In this document: piece by piece, positions 1 through 9,611 of the stretch | How positions within the stretch are numbered: position 1 is the first letter of the stretch | Layout of the letters: each line of letters opens with the position of its first letter | Origin: Sphingomonas sp. Ant H11 | Lineage (GTDB): Bacteria > Pseudomonadota > Alphaproteobacteria > Sphingomonadales > Sphingomonadaceae | Direction: 5' to 3' | NCBI RefSeq assembly: GCF_000797515.1 | Contig: NZ_JSBN01000213.1 | Coordinates: 54,910 to 118,909, forward strand | Length of the DNA stretch: 64,000 bases | The notes under the pieces: generated by a model | Seen by the model: only the letters and a program-made list of their open reading frames with translations | What the model was told of the DNA's origin: nothing | Database searches by the model: none | Made by a program: the position numbers and the translations under genes

Positions 1-91
1 TTTGCACTTGTGCCAGGTCGCCGACCCGGGCGGCCGCCACCAGCGCGGGGACTGCGAGCAAAGCGAAAGCAGGTTTGAACTGGTTGAACAC
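1..91 (-). CDS. lolA: Probable LolA, 5' end only (outer-membrane lipoprotein carrier)
   Basis: Only the first 30 codons are in the window. A GTG start at 91 follows an AGGAG ribosome-binding site. The reading begins with a short hydrophobic signal-peptide-like stretch (FALLAVPALVAAA), then a GDLAQVQ motif that resembles the start of mature LolA in sphingomonads. LolA is the periplasmic chaperone that carries lipoproteins from the LolCDE complex to LolB. The gene lies just downstream of ftsK on the same strand, an arrangement I associate with sphingomonads. The identification rests on very little sequence, so another exported protein is possible. Confidence 0.45.
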   Translation of the reverse strand, partial: MFNQFKPAFALLAVPALVAAARVGDLAQVQ

Positions 92-153
92 ACATATCTC
101 CTGATCGGCCGCTATACAGCGCCACCGGCTTGAACCCGCTCTGAACCGCAGCC

Positions 154-2456
154 TTAGACGGGATGACCGTCGCGGTCGCGCAGCACTTCGCGGCGGCCGA
201 CATGATCGGGGCGACCGACGATATTGTCCTTCTCCATCCGCTCGATCAGCCGCGCGGCGCTGTTATAGCCAACGCGTAACTGGCGTTGCAGCCACGAGGT
301 CGAGGCTTTTTGGCTCTCCACCACCAACTGCACCGCCGCGCGATATTGCTGGTCCTCGGCCGAATCTTCGCCGATCGGCGCGCCGTCGAGCGCGAAGCCG
401 TCCTCCGGCTCTTCGGTCACCGCCGTGTTATAGTCGGGCCGCCCTTGCGCGCGCCAGTGATCGGCTACCGCGCGCACTTCGTCATCGGATACGAAGGGCC
501 CGTGCACGCGCACGATGCCTTTTCCGCCGGGCATATACAGCATGTCGCCCTTGCCGAGCAGCTGTTCGGCCCCCTGCTCGCCCAAATGGTGCGCGAATCG
601 ATTTTGGAGGTGACGTGGAAGCTGATTCGCGTCGGCAGATTTGCCTTGATCACACCGGTGATGACGTCGACCGACGGGCGCTGCGTTGCCATGATGAGGT
701 GAATGCCGGCCGCGCGCGCCTTTTGCGCCAGGCGCTGGATCAGAAATTCGACCTCTTTGCCCGCGGTCATCATCAGGTCGGCCAGTTCGTCGACAATCAC
801 CACGATCTGCGGCAGCACCTGATAATCGAGCGTTTCCTCTTCATAGATCGGCGCGCCGGTGACGGGTTCATAGCCGGTCTGCACCTTGCGCCCGAGCGGC
901 TGGCCCTTGGCCTTGGCCGCGCGCACCTTGTCGTTGAAGCTGGCGAGGCTGCGCACGCCGAGCGAGGACATTTGCCGATAGCGGTCCTCCATCTGCTCGA
1001 CCGTCCATTTGAGCGCGCGCACCGCCTTGGCCGGGTCGGTCACGACGGGTGCGTAGAGGTGCGGAATGTCCTCATACATGCTCAGTTCGAGCATCTTGGG
1101 ATCGATCATGATCATCCGGCACTCTTCCGGCTTGAGCCGATAGAGCAGCGACAGGATCATGCAGTTGAGCCCGACCGACTTGCCCGAACCCGTCGTACCC
1201 GCAACGAGCAAATGCGGCATCGGGGCGAGATCGGCGATGACGGGATCGCCCGCGATATTCTTGCCCAGCACCAGCGACAGCGCGCCCGGCTGATCGTCGA
1301 GCGAATCGATGAGTTCGCGCAGGCCCACCGTCTCGCGCCGCGCATTGGGCAACTCGATACCGATTACGGTGCGCCCGGGAATGGTAGCCACGCGTGCCGA
1401 CACCGCCGACATGTTGCGCGCGATATCGTCGGCGAGCTGAATGACGCGGCTCGCCTTGATGCCGGCCGCCGGTTCCAGTTCGTACATCGTCACCACTGGG
1501 CCCGGTCGCACATTGATGATCGATCCCTTGACGTGGAAATCGCTCAGCACCGTCTCCAGCAATCGCGCATTGCGGTCGAGCGCAACCTTGTCGATCGGGC
1601 CACCGACCGAGGGTGGAGTCGGCTTGAGCAGATCGACCGAAGGCAAATGCGACTTGTCGCCGAAGTCCATCGACGTCTGCTTTTCGCGCGGCTTGGCGGT
1701 GGTGACCGGCGTCATTTGCCGTTCGGAAATGACCGGACCCGGTCGGACATCGGGGGTCGCCACCGCACGCGGCATCGACAATTTGCGCGGCGATTCGGGC
1801 ACGAATCGCTCGGGTTCGATCTCCGCTGCGCCGCGCCGGTCGGTCAGTCGCTTCGGCTCGCGTGGCGCGCGGGCCGGTCGTTCGGCCATGTCGATGGTGA
1901 AGCTATAGGCCCATAGCGCCAGCCCGCAGAGGCCGACAATCGCGGCCGCACCGCGCGTCGTCCACAGCACCGCCTCGCTATTCCCGATCAGCGCAATCGC
2001 GGCGCGGAGCAGGTCCGACACGGCAAGGCCGAGGATCCCGCCCCACCCGGCCGGCAACCACCCCACCGCCGCGCCGGACACCAGCGCGAATGCGGAGCCG
2101 AGCAACGCGATGCCGCCCGCTGCGGTGAGCAATATCCGCCGCCAACGCCCAACGGGCACGTCGCGCCACAGCCGCAAAGCAATCAGCAGCAGCGTCGGTA
2201 GCAACAGCGCGATTCCCGGACCCAGCAACCAGAAGGCTCCGTCGGCGACCAAAGCCCCGCCGCGCCCCAACCAGTTGCGCGCCGGGCCGGCCGAAGCCGT
2301 ATTGAGCGACGGATCGCTGGCATGATAGCTCGCCAGCGCAATCACGATCACCACCACCAACGTCACCAGCGCGATCGCAGCGATCAACGCGCCGCTGCGC
2401 ACCGCGCCGGCCCGGACGGTTTCACGCCACAACGGTGGCTGCGCGCGGCTCGCCAT
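154..2456 (-). CDS. ftsK: DNA translocase FtsK (one frameshift)
   Basis: Septal DNA pump that segregates the chromosome terminus and activates XerCD at dif. The N-terminal ~200 residues hold about four membrane helices. A linker follows, then the RecA-like motor with Walker A (GTTGSGKS) and Walker B ([13 protein letters not shown]). The C-terminal gamma winged-helix domain, which reads KOPS, is in the last ~65 residues. I chose ATG 2456 ([10 protein letters not shown]) because the upstream extension in frame is low-complexity and overlaps the divergent gene's leader. The frame breaks at 584-586, where an A run appears one base short; after SRTI the protein continues as [10 protein letters not shown] in the next frame down to 154. 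The gene is essential, so I read this as a sequence error and the product as a normal ~766-residue FtsK. Confidence 0.9.
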
Positions 2457-2582
2457 GCTTTCCAAATCCCAAATGTTCGCTGTCTGTCCCCAGGAATCAT
2501 CGCGCGCGCGCGGGCTTGCGTCAAGGCTGGAGCGGTGGGGCGAAGCCGTTGGCACGCCCCCGCCGAAGCGCTACAGCGGGCT

Positions 2583-3800
2583 ATGAACCAAGCAGACGTC
2601 ATCATTCTCGGCGGCGGGCTCGTCGGCAGCGCGCTCGCCGTGGCGCTCGATCGGCACGGGCTCAGCGCCATCATCATCGACATCGCCGATCCGGAGGTGA
2701 TCCTTGCCGCCGGCTTTGACGGCCGCGCTTCGGCGATTGCCGGTGCGCCGTGGCGGATGCTCGGTGCGATCGGTGTGGCCGATCGTCTTGCTGCTTTTGC
2801 CTGCCCGATCCAGGGGATTCGCGTCAGCGATGGGCTGGAGCCCGGTGCGCTCGATTTCGAGCCGGATGCGGGCGAGGATGCGCTTGGGCATATGGTCGAG
2901 AATCGACGGCTGCGCGCGGCGTTGTTCGAAGCGGCATCGGCCGCGCCCAGGGTGGACGTACGGATGAAGACTCGGGCAGTCGCGGTCGATCGCGGCGAAC
3001 ACGGCGTTACCGTCACGCTCGATTCGGGCGCGGTCATCACCGCGCCGCTGCTGATCGCGGCAGAAGGTCGCAATTCACCGACGCGCGAGGCGGCGGGCCT
3101 GCGTGTCGCACGCTGGACGTATGACAATGCTGCGATCGTCACGTCGCTGCACCATGAACACCCCCATGAGAACATCGCCTTCGAGATCTTCTATCCCGAT
3201 GGTCCGTTCGCAATCCTGCCACTCAACGATGATGAACAGGGCCACCGCTCGTGCATCGTCTGGTCGGTGACGCGCGATCAGGCCCCGGGGATGATGAAGC
3301 TGTCCGACCGCGGTTGGCTGGCCGAGGCGGACAAGCGTATCGGCGGGTTTCTCGGCGCGCTCGGGCCGCTTGGCAAACGGATGAGCTATCCGCTCGGCTT
3401 TCACCATGCCGCGAAGATCGTGTCGAACCGGCTGGCGCTGGTCGGTGACGCGGCGCACGGCATCCACCCGATCGCGGGCCAGGGTGTCAATGTCGGTTTC
3501 CGCGACGTGGCGACGCTGGTCGAAGTGCTGGTCGAGGGCAAGCGCACCGGGCTCGACCTCGGCGATCCGCAGTTGCTCGCACGCTATGATCGTTGGCGCA
3601 GCCTCGACACCTTCATGGTGGCGGCGGCAACCGATGGGCTCACGCGGCTGTTCGGCGTGCCGGGCAAGACCGCCAACGCGGTGCGGCGTTTCGGCTTGTC
3701 GGCCGTGCAGCACATGCCCCCGCTAAAGCGCCGCTTCATCGCCGAAGCGCGCGGCGAGAGCGGCGACGTACCCAAGCTGCTGCAGGGAATGACGGTTTAG
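2583..3800 (+). CDS. FAD-dependent ubiquinone-biosynthesis hydroxylase (UbiH/UbiF/COQ6 family)
   Basis: Class A flavoprotein monooxygenase of 405 residues that adds a ring hydroxyl during ubiquinone synthesis. The N-terminus carries the FAD dinucleotide fold (IILGGGLVGSALAVAL). A second FAD motif, LVGDAAHGIHPIAGQGVN, is at about residues 285-302 and is diagnostic of the UbiH/COQ6 group. The open frame extends upstream to 2322, but that part reads as out-of-frame ftsK; ATG 2583 gives the FAD fold at the very N-terminus as expected. It is divergent from ftsK. Which ring position it hydroxylates cannot be decided from sequence alone. Confidence 0.88.
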   Translation: MNQADVIILGGGLVGSALAVALDRHGLSAIIIDIADPEVILAAGFDGRASAIAGAPWRMLGAIGVADRLAAFACPIQGIRVSDGLEPGALDFEPDAGEDALGHMVENRRLRAALFEAASAAPRVDVRMKTRAVAVDRGEHGVTVTLDSGAVITAPLLIAAEGRNSPTREAAGLRVARWTYDNAAIVTSLHHEHPHENIAFEIFYPDGPFAILPLNDDEQGHRSCIVWSVTRDQAPGMMKLSDRGWLAEADKRIGGFLGALGPLGKRMSYPLGFHHAAKIVSNRLALVGDAAHGIHPIAGQGVNVGFRDVATLVEVLVEGKRTGLDLGDPQLLARYDRWRSLDTFMVAAATDGLTRLFGVPGKTANAVRRFGLSAVQHMPPLKRRFIAEARGESGDVPKLLQGMTV

Positions 3801-3870
3801 CCGCGAGCGGCGGCGCAGGTCGCTGCGTTGATTGGGGTCGCGCGTCCACCGGTAGCCCGCAGAGCCGTGG

Positions 3871-4068
3871 TCAGTTGCGCACATTTTCCCCGGCGGCAGG
3901 CGGCGCACTGGCTGTCGCTGCGATACGCGCGTCCTCGTTGCCAATCCGTCGCTGCGTAGCGACATGTTCCACCGCTGCCGCCTTTTTCGGGTCGAACAGC
4001 GTGGCGAAGAACATCCCGATCATCATCGCCGCGCCGCCGAGGCGGCCCTTGCGCTTGGCCTTGCTCAT
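3871..4068 (-). CDS. Small hypothetical protein (65 aa)
   Basis: A 65-residue protein starting MSKAKRKGRL, with one short hydrophobic stretch (GGAAMMIGMFFATLF, about residues 11-25) followed by an Ala-rich tail. It lies 11 bases downstream of the LON-substrate-domain gene on the same strand and is probably the last gene of the cnoX operon. The basic start followed by a single hydrophobic segment suggests a small inner-membrane protein. I do not recognise a family. Confidence 0.5.
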   Translation of the reverse strand: MSKAKRKGRLGGAAMMIGMFFATLFDPKKAAAVEHVATQRRIGNEDARIAATASAPPAAGENVRN

Positions 4069-4079
4069 TGCGCTTGCCT

Positions 4080-4718
4080 CTATTGCAGCGTCACCGAATC
4101 CTCGCCGTCATGCCGCCCGAAGAACTGCATGAGCTGGATGATCAGTTCGGCGCGGTTCTCGATACCGCCGGCTTCCAGCAACGCCTGCTTTGCCGCGACG
4201 TCGAACGGGGCGATCTGCGCGATCCCGTTGACCAGCGATTCGTCGTCGAGCCGCGCTACCGCGTCCCAATCGACCGCATAGCCCTGCGCATCGGCAAAGG
4301 TGCGCGATTCGCTTTCCAGCGCGGAGCGGCGCGACAGCGAAAGCATTTCGGGGCTGGCAGGGCCAGCGATCAGTTCGGCCTCGACCTGGCGGAAAGCCGT
4401 GGCCACATCCAGCTCGCGCACGATCCGGAACAGCGACAGCCCTTCGAGGATGAGGTTGTAGCGTCCGTCCTCGCTTGCCTCGAACTCGGCGATCTTGCCG
4501 ACGCAGCCAATGTCGAACAGCGCGGGCCGTTCGACGCGATTGGCGGCGTTCGCGGGGAGGGTGGGTCGCGGCTGCACCATGCCGATTCGCCGGTCGCGCG
4601 CCATGGCGTCGGAAATCATCGCGCGATAGCGCGGCTCGAAGATGTGCAACGGCAAATGCATCCTCGGGAAGAGCAATGCCCCTGCCAGCGGGAAGATCGA
4701 GAGCCGCGTCGTCGTCAC
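4080..4718 (-). CDS. LON peptidase substrate-binding-domain protein
   Basis: A 212-residue stand-alone version of the N-terminal domain of Lon protease (PUA-like fold), without the AAA or peptidase parts. The family signature is at the start: LSIFPLAGALLFPRMHLPLHIFEPRY, interrupted here only for length, with FPL, LP and IFEPRY as the key positions. The GTG start at 4718 overlaps the upstream cnoX stop as GTGA, implying translational coupling. The upstream ATG at 4763 would run through cnoX coding sequence and is not used. The family's biochemical role is poorly known; pairing with a thioredoxin-chaperone suggests a part in protein quality control, which is inference. Confidence 0.85.
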   Translation of the reverse strand: MTTTRLSIFPLAGALLFPRMHLPLHIFEPRYRAMISDAMARDRRIGMVQPRPTLPANAANRVERPALFDIGCVGKIAEFEASEDGRYNLILEGLSLFRIVRELDVATAFRQVEAELIAGPASPEMLSLSRRSALESESRTFADAQGYAVDWDAVARLDDESLVNGIAQIAPFDVAAKQALLEAGGIENRAELIIQLMQFFGRHDGEDSVTLQ

Positions 4719-5626
4719 CCGAACAGGATTGCCGACAGCTTGCGCCGCTGCGCCGACACCCACGGATCTTCGAGTCCGACCACCTCGAACAGCTTGAGCA
4801 ACTGCGTCCGCGCGGCACCCTCGTTCCAGCTGCGGTCATCGGCGATCATCGCCAGCAGCGTGGCCGCAGCCCCGTCGCGGTCACCCGCTGCCATCTGGCC
4901 ACCGGCCAGGGCAAAACGCTTGTCGAAATCCTGCGGATTGGCAGCGACTTCGGCGGCAAGCCCAGCCAGATCATCGACCGGCTTGGCCTCGCGGGCCAGC
5001 GCCAGCGCACTGCGCGCGCGCTCAATCTCGGGCAGCTTGGCTATCTCTTCGGGCAACGCCGCGATCGCCGCTTCGGCGGCATCGGTCTGCTTGTCGGCAA
5101 CCAGCGCGCGCACCATTCCCGAAAGAACGGCCGGATGCTCGGGGGCCATTTCGGCGAGCTGTGTGAATACGCTGACGGCACGCGCGGCATCGCCCTCGAC
5201 CAATACCTGCTCGCCCATCGCGATCAGCGGTTCGAGTTCGGCTTCCAGGCTTGCCTCGGTGCTTTCGATCGGCAGCTGCTTCAAGATCTGGTCGAGCATG
5301 GTGCGCAACTGCGTCTCGCTGCGCGCGGGTGTCAGGTCCGCGACCAATTGCCCCTGGAACATGGCATAGACGGTCGGGATCGACTTGATCTGGAATTGCG
5401 CGGCGATGAACTGATTCTTGTCGGTGTCGATCTTGGCCAGCACCACACCCTTGTCGGCATAAGCGGCAGCAACCTTTTCGAGCAGCGGCGTCAGCGCCTT
5501 GCACGGCCCGCACCATTCCGCCCAGAAATCGATGATCACCAATTTGGTCATCGACGGTTCGACGACGTCGCGGCGGAAGCTTTCCACCGCTTCGCGTTCG
5601 GCGCTGCTCATACCCAGGGTAGCCAA
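4715..5626 (-). CDS. cnoX: Thioredoxin-domain co-chaperone CnoX (YbbN)
   Basis: A 303-residue protein with an N-terminal thioredoxin fold containing the active-site WCGPC (in FWAEWCGPCKALTPLLEKVA), then a C-terminal TPR-like helical region of ~180 residues, the architecture of CnoX/YbbN. In E. coli CnoX lacks the two-cysteine site and acts as a holdase for GroEL/DnaK; alphaproteobacterial members keep CxxC and may also reduce disulfides. I favour TTG 5626 (reading MATLGMSSAEREA, which I recall as the family's usual start); ATG 5611 is the alternative. First gene of a three-gene operon. Confidence 0.85.
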   Translation of the reverse strand: MATLGMSSAEREAVESFRRDVVEPSMTKLVIIDFWAEWCGPCKALTPLLEKVAAAYADKGVVLAKIDTDKNQFIAAQFQIKSIPTVYAMFQGQLVADLTPARSETQLRTMLDQILKQLPIESTEASLEAELEPLIAMGEQVLVEGDAARAVSVFTQLAEMAPEHPAVLSGMVRALVADKQTDAAEAAIAALPEEIAKLPEIERARSALALAREAKPVDDLAGLAAEVAANPQDFDKRFALAGGQMAAGDRDGAAATLLAMIADDRSWNEGAARTQLLKLFEVVGLEDPWVSAQRRKLSAILFG

Positions 5627-5811
5627 GTGTCGCTCCAATCCAGTGTGCCCGGCCTTATGTGGTTGCTCAGGCCGCGAAGCCAACCCTTTTCGCATGATTG
5701 GGGCAGGGAATGCACTTTGCTGCGATAAGGGGGTTGCCGAGTCCGCATGTCGCTGTTAGAGCCCGCCGCCTTACCCGCCCAGTCAGCGACTGATTGGGCC
5801 GTAACGCCAGA

Positions 5812-5886
5812 GCGGGCGTAGCTCAGGGGTAGAGCACAACCTTGCCAAGGTTGGGGTCGAGGGTTCGAATCCCTTCGCCCGCTCCA
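5812..5886 (+). tRNA. tRNA-Gly(GCC)
   Basis: Full cloverleaf: acceptor GCGGCG-type stem GCGGGCG pairs with CGCCCGC, D-arm GCTC/GAGC, anticodon stem CAACC/GGTTG with loop TTGCCAA (anticodon GCC), T-arm GAGGG-TTCGAAT-CCCTT. The 3' CCA is encoded (5884-5886). It reads GGC and GGT glycine codons. Confidence 0.97.
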
Positions 5887-6174
5887 GTCTTCCGAATCGG
5901 CAGTTCACAGCGTGAATTGCTCCGGCACCAAAACCTGAAATCCCCTTGGAGTCGCACCGATCGCGGGCCTTCTCCTATGTCCCGACGGGGGCTGACGCGA
6001 ATTTGAAGTCTGGCGGTGTGCGGCGTTCGATCTTCCGATCGACCCAGCCGGGCCCAAGGTTGAGCTACCTGCTTTTTGCCTGCCGCCATTTTTGACGCTC
6101 CCGGAAGCGACATCCGTTGATACGGTCCGATGCGCGGCCTTCCGCCGAACGCGCAGCAATGCTCTAAGCGTGCT
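5887..6174. other. Intergenic region between tRNA-Gly and the GH92 gene
   Basis: 288 bases with no convincing gene on either strand. Open frames here translate to Arg/Ser-rich shadow sequence and run through the tRNA. The promoter of the mannosidase gene should lie here, but I see no clear -35/-10 pair. Confidence 0.5.
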
Positions 6175-8496
6175 ATGAGGATTGCCCGTATACACCTGCC
6201 GCTGATTTTGATCGCTGCGCTCGCCGCCGCGCCGCTTGGCGCACAATCCACCTTCGACCACGTCGATCCGATGATCGGGACGGGTGGTGAAGGGCATACC
6301 TTCCCCGGGGCTGCGGCACCGTTTGGCATGGTGCAGCTGAGCCCCGATACCGATACCGGCCATGTCATCCGCGACAGCTATAAATGGGCGGCGGGATATC
6401 GCTATTCCGACCCGACCATCGAAGGCTTTTCAGCGACCCATTTCTCGGGCGCAGGGCATTCCGATCTCGGCGATTTCCTGGTGATGCCGACGTCGGGCGA
6501 TGCTGTCCCGCTCGAGCCCGGCGACGTGGCCAAGCCGGGGTCGGGCTATCGATCGCGTTTCAATCATGCAAGCGAGGTGGCCACCCCGGGCTATTACGCC
6601 GTGACCCTGACCGATCCAGCCGTGCGAGCCGAGATGACCGCGGGCACGCGGATCGGGGTGCATCGGTACACCTTCGCCCCGGGCAAGGCCGCGCATCTGG
6701 TGCTGGATCTGCGGTCATCGCTCTACAATTATCCGGGCAAGGTCTTGTGGGCCTCGCTTCGGCTGATGCCGGACGGGACGCTGGTCGGCGCGCGGGAGAC
6801 GCGCGGATGGGCACCGGACCGCAAACTATATTTCGCGATGCACTTCTCAACCCCGCTCGCCGGGCACGCCTTCATTAGCACCGAGAAGGACGTCGCTTAC
6901 CGCGGATTCCAGGGCCCGGGGCGAAGAACCGACGCCGTCGCGGAACGATCGGGCCGCGCGCTCGTCGCGCGGCTCGATTTCGGCGCACTCACGCGTCCAC
7001 TCGAGGTGAAGATCGCGATTTCATCGGTCGATGAGGCGGGTGCGGTTGCCAATCTCGCCAGCGAACCCGGCGATTTTGATGCCGTGCACGCCCGCACCAC
7101 CGCAGCCTGGCGCGCAGCGCTCGACGTCCTCGAGATCGCAGCACCCGTCGCGATGCAGAAGAGCGTTGCCACGGCGTTGTATCACAGCCTGCTAGCCCCT
7201 TCGGTGGCTGGAGATGCCGACGGCCGGTATCGCGGGCCCGACAACCAAGTGCATCGCGCAACCGGTTATACTTTCCGCTCGACCTTCTCGCTATGGGATA
7301 CGTTCCGCGCCGAACACCCCCTGCTGACATTGGTGCAACCGGCCAGCACCACGAACGACGTGGTGCGCTCGCTCGTTGCGAGCCGCGAGAACAGCCCCGA
7401 TGGCATCCTGCCGGTATGGCAGTTCCAGGGACGCGAGACCTGGACCATGATCGGCTATCATGCCGCTCCGGTTATCGCGGATGCCTATCTGAAAGGGATT
7501 CGCGGGTTCGATGCAAACGCCGCGCTCGCCGCGATGGTGGCGAGTGCGACCTATGCCCCCTACGGCGGTCTCGGCGACTATATGAAGCTTGGCTACGTAC
7601 CGATCGACCGCGAGCCAGAAGCCGCCTCGAAGACCGTCGAATATGCCTATGACGATTGGACCATCGCCCGCATGGCACGCGCGATGGGGCGCAGCGACGT
7701 CGCCGCGACCTTCGAGAAGCGCGCGCACAACTGGCGCAACAGCTTCGATGGAAGAACCGGTTTCGTTCGCGCGCGCAAGGCGGACGGCAGCTTCCGCACC
7801 CCGTTCGACCCGACCGCCATCAATTACGGATCGGATTATACCGAAGGCAACGCCTGGCAATATAGCTGGTTCGTACCGCAGGACCAGGCGGCGTTGACGA
7901 CCGCGCTCGGCGGCGATGGCGCGACGATTGCCAAGCTCGATGCGATGTTCGATTACGACACTTCGAAGCTGGATTACAGCCACGCCGAGGATATCGCCGG
8001 GCTGATCGGCCAGTACATCCACGGCAATGAGCCGAGCCATCACGTCGCCTATCTTTACAGCTATGCTGGCGCGCCGTGGCGTACCCAGGCGCGGCTGAAA
8101 CAGATCGTCGAGAGCCAATATCATCCGACCCCCGACGGTCTGTCCGGCAATGACGACCTCGGGCAAATGTCGGCATGGCTGGTCTTCACGGCGCTGGGCT
8201 TCTACCCGGTGACGCCAGGCAGCCTCGAATATGTGATTGGTCGGCCGTTCGTCGATCGGGCGACTTTAACGCTGCCTAACGGTAAGCGCCTCACCATCGT
8301 GGCGGACGGGCTCGACGACAGCCATCCGTTTGTCCGATCCGTCAGCTTGAACGGTGTCCCCATAACCCGCGCCTATCTGCGTCACGACCAGATCATGGCG
8401 GGCGGAGAGTTGCGGTTCACTATGCAATCGAAGCCAAACACGGCGTGGGCGGCTCAACCTGCAGATCGACCGTATTCGAGCAGTCAGACACGATAA
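6175..8496 (+). CDS. Secreted GH92 alpha-mannosidase
   Basis: Calcium-dependent exo-alpha-mannosidase family, 773 residues. The ATG at 6175 begins a clear Sec signal peptide (MRIARIHLPLILIAALAAAP, cleaved after LGA); the upstream in-frame ATG at 6130 would bury it. GH92 hallmarks in order are DPMIGTGGEGHTFPGAAAPF, FSGAGHSDLGD, EGNAWQYSWFVPQD (the proposed acid Glu region), GNEPSHHVAYLY and SGNDDLGQMSAW (base Asp region). Length matches the family. It stands alone, without a sugar transporter or other glycosidases, so it probably trims alpha-mannosides from external glycans in the periplasm. The linkage preferred cannot be told. Confidence 0.92.
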   Translation: MRIARIHLPLILIAALAAAPLGAQSTFDHVDPMIGTGGEGHTFPGAAAPFGMVQLSPDTDTGHVIRDSYKWAAGYRYSDPTIEGFSATHFSGAGHSDLGDFLVMPTSGDAVPLEPGDVAKPGSGYRSRFNHASEVATPGYYAVTLTDPAVRAEMTAGTRIGVHRYTFAPGKAAHLVLDLRSSLYNYPGKVLWASLRLMPDGTLVGARETRGWAPDRKLYFAMHFSTPLAGHAFISTEKDVAYRGFQGPGRRTDAVAERSGRALVARLDFGALTRPLEVKIAISSVDEAGAVANLASEPGDFDAVHARTTAAWRAALDVLEIAAPVAMQKSVATALYHSLLAPSVAGDADGRYRGPDNQVHRATGYTFRSTFSLWDTFRAEHPLLTLVQPASTTNDVVRSLVASRENSPDGILPVWQFQGRETWTMIGYHAAPVIADAYLKGIRGFDANAALAAMVASATYAPYGGLGDYMKLGYVPIDREPEAASKTVEYAYDDWTIARMARAMGRSDVAATFEKRAHNWRNSFDGRTGFVRARKADGSFRTPFDPTAINYGSDYTEGNAWQYSWFVPQDQAALTTALGGDGATIAKLDAMFDYDTSKLDYSHAEDIAGLIGQYIHGNEPSHHVAYLYSYAGAPWRTQARLKQIVESQYHPTPDGLSGNDDLGQMSAWLVFTALGFYPVTPGSLEYVIGRPFVDRATLTLPNGKRLTIVADGLDDSHPFVRSVSLNGVPITRAYLRHDQIMAGGELRFTMQSKPNTAWAAQPADRPYSSSQTR

Positions 8497-8619
8497 GGTC
8501 GAAGGCACGCGGAGGTGCCCGGGCGCTTCACCGGTAACGCTGTCCGTTCAGGTTCGATATTTGCGGTTTTCGGCGGTCGTGGTGGCACGGGCATGGCCCG
8601 CAACAGCGGTGGATGCGGC

Positions 8620-9515
8620 CTAGGCGAGCGCCGAATAGTCCATTGCGGCGAGGTCGGTGAGCAGATCGGGTCCCGTCGCTCCCATCCCAGCCGCGCGCGC
8701 GTCCAGGCGTTCGACGCGACCATGTCGAGCGCTGCGAAGGGGGCCATCCAGCCAAAATAGCGTTCGACTTCGTCGGCCGCGATCGAGCGGACCGGCAGCC
8801 CGCTTCCCTTCCCGATCGCTTCAGCGATGGCGCGCGCCGTGACGCCCTCCTCCACCGACGCATTGTAGCGCGCGCCCGGCTCGCCCTTCTCCAGTGCCAG
8901 GACGTAAAGCTCGGCGACGTCGCTGACGTGCGCGGCAGACCAGCGGGTCTTGCCCTCGCCCAGATACGCGATCGCACCGGACCGGCGGGCCTCGGCGATC
9001 AGCGGCGTGATCAGTCCGGCCCTGCTAGTGTCGTGGACCTGCGGCAGCCGGATGGTGCGGACATCGATGCGTCGCGCGATCAGCGCCGCGCCAGCAAGCT
9101 CGGTCGCGATACGCGGATTGGCGTGGCGCGGGTTTAGCACGTCCTCGGTCGCCGGGCCGCCGTTGAGCGGCGTGCCGATGCCAACGCCCGAGGTAATCAG
9201 GATCGGCTTCTGCGTCCCCTCCAGCGCCTCGCCCATCGCGGCGATGTTGCGTTGGTCCTTCTTGGTATTCTCGAAAAATGTCTGGAAATTGTGATCGAAC
9301 GCGCAATGGATCACGGCATCGGCCGCCGCAGCGCCGCGGGCGAGCGTCTCGGGCTGTTCGAGGTCGCCACGGTGGACTTCGACGCCGACCGCTTCGAGGT
9401 GCCTGGCACCGGCCTCGGAACGGGTGAGACCGAGCACCTGATGGCCGCGATCCAAGAGTTTGGGAATGACGTGCGAGCCGATGAACCCGGTCGCGCCGGT
9501 CAGGAACACGCGCAT
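8620..9515 (-). CDS. NAD(P)-dependent epimerase/dehydratase-like (extended SDR)
   Basis: Extended short-chain dehydrogenase/reductase with the N-terminal Rossmann motif TGATGFIGSHV. Sugar-epimerase relatives have YxxxK, but here the corresponding region is atypical, so the reaction is unknown. The frame breaks at 8681-8683, where a G run appears one base short on the coding strand. Past the break the protein ends ATGPDLLTDLAAMDYSALA with a stop at 8620; the uncorrected frame runs on to 8484 with Arg/Pro-rich junk. The gene is divergent from an HTH regulator across a 96-base gap holding two inverted repeats, suggesting it is that regulator's target. Confidence 0.85.
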
Positions 9516-9561
9516 AAAATAGTCTCCTTGTGCCGGGGCGGCATATCGCGACCCAGGAGAA

Positions 9562-9604
9562 CCTGTTAAAGTAGTGACGTTATCATGGTATAACCCGTAA
9601 CAGG
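9562..9604. promoter_or_regulatory. Nested inverted repeats between divergent epimerase and HTH genes
   Basis: Outer arms CCTGTTA (9562-9568) and TAACAGG (9598-9604) are perfect complements. Inside them GTTAT (9579-9583) and ATAAC (9590-9594) form a second perfect inverted repeat. The block is AT-richer than its surroundings and sits just before the regulator's start at 9612, a typical place for an autoregulated operator. No protein-binding evidence is visible. Confidence 0.5.
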
Positions 9605-9611
9605 ATCGATC

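Noticed and set aside
154..585. A separate small gene with a winged-helix domain downstream of ftsK
   Set aside because: It is the gamma domain of FtsK displaced by a one-base indel; the sequence joins perfectly to the motor domain.
2322..2582. Extended N-terminus of the UbiH-type hydroxylase from the first in-frame start
   Set aside because: The extension translates to His/Arg-rich shadow of ftsK and puts the FAD fold 87 residues in.
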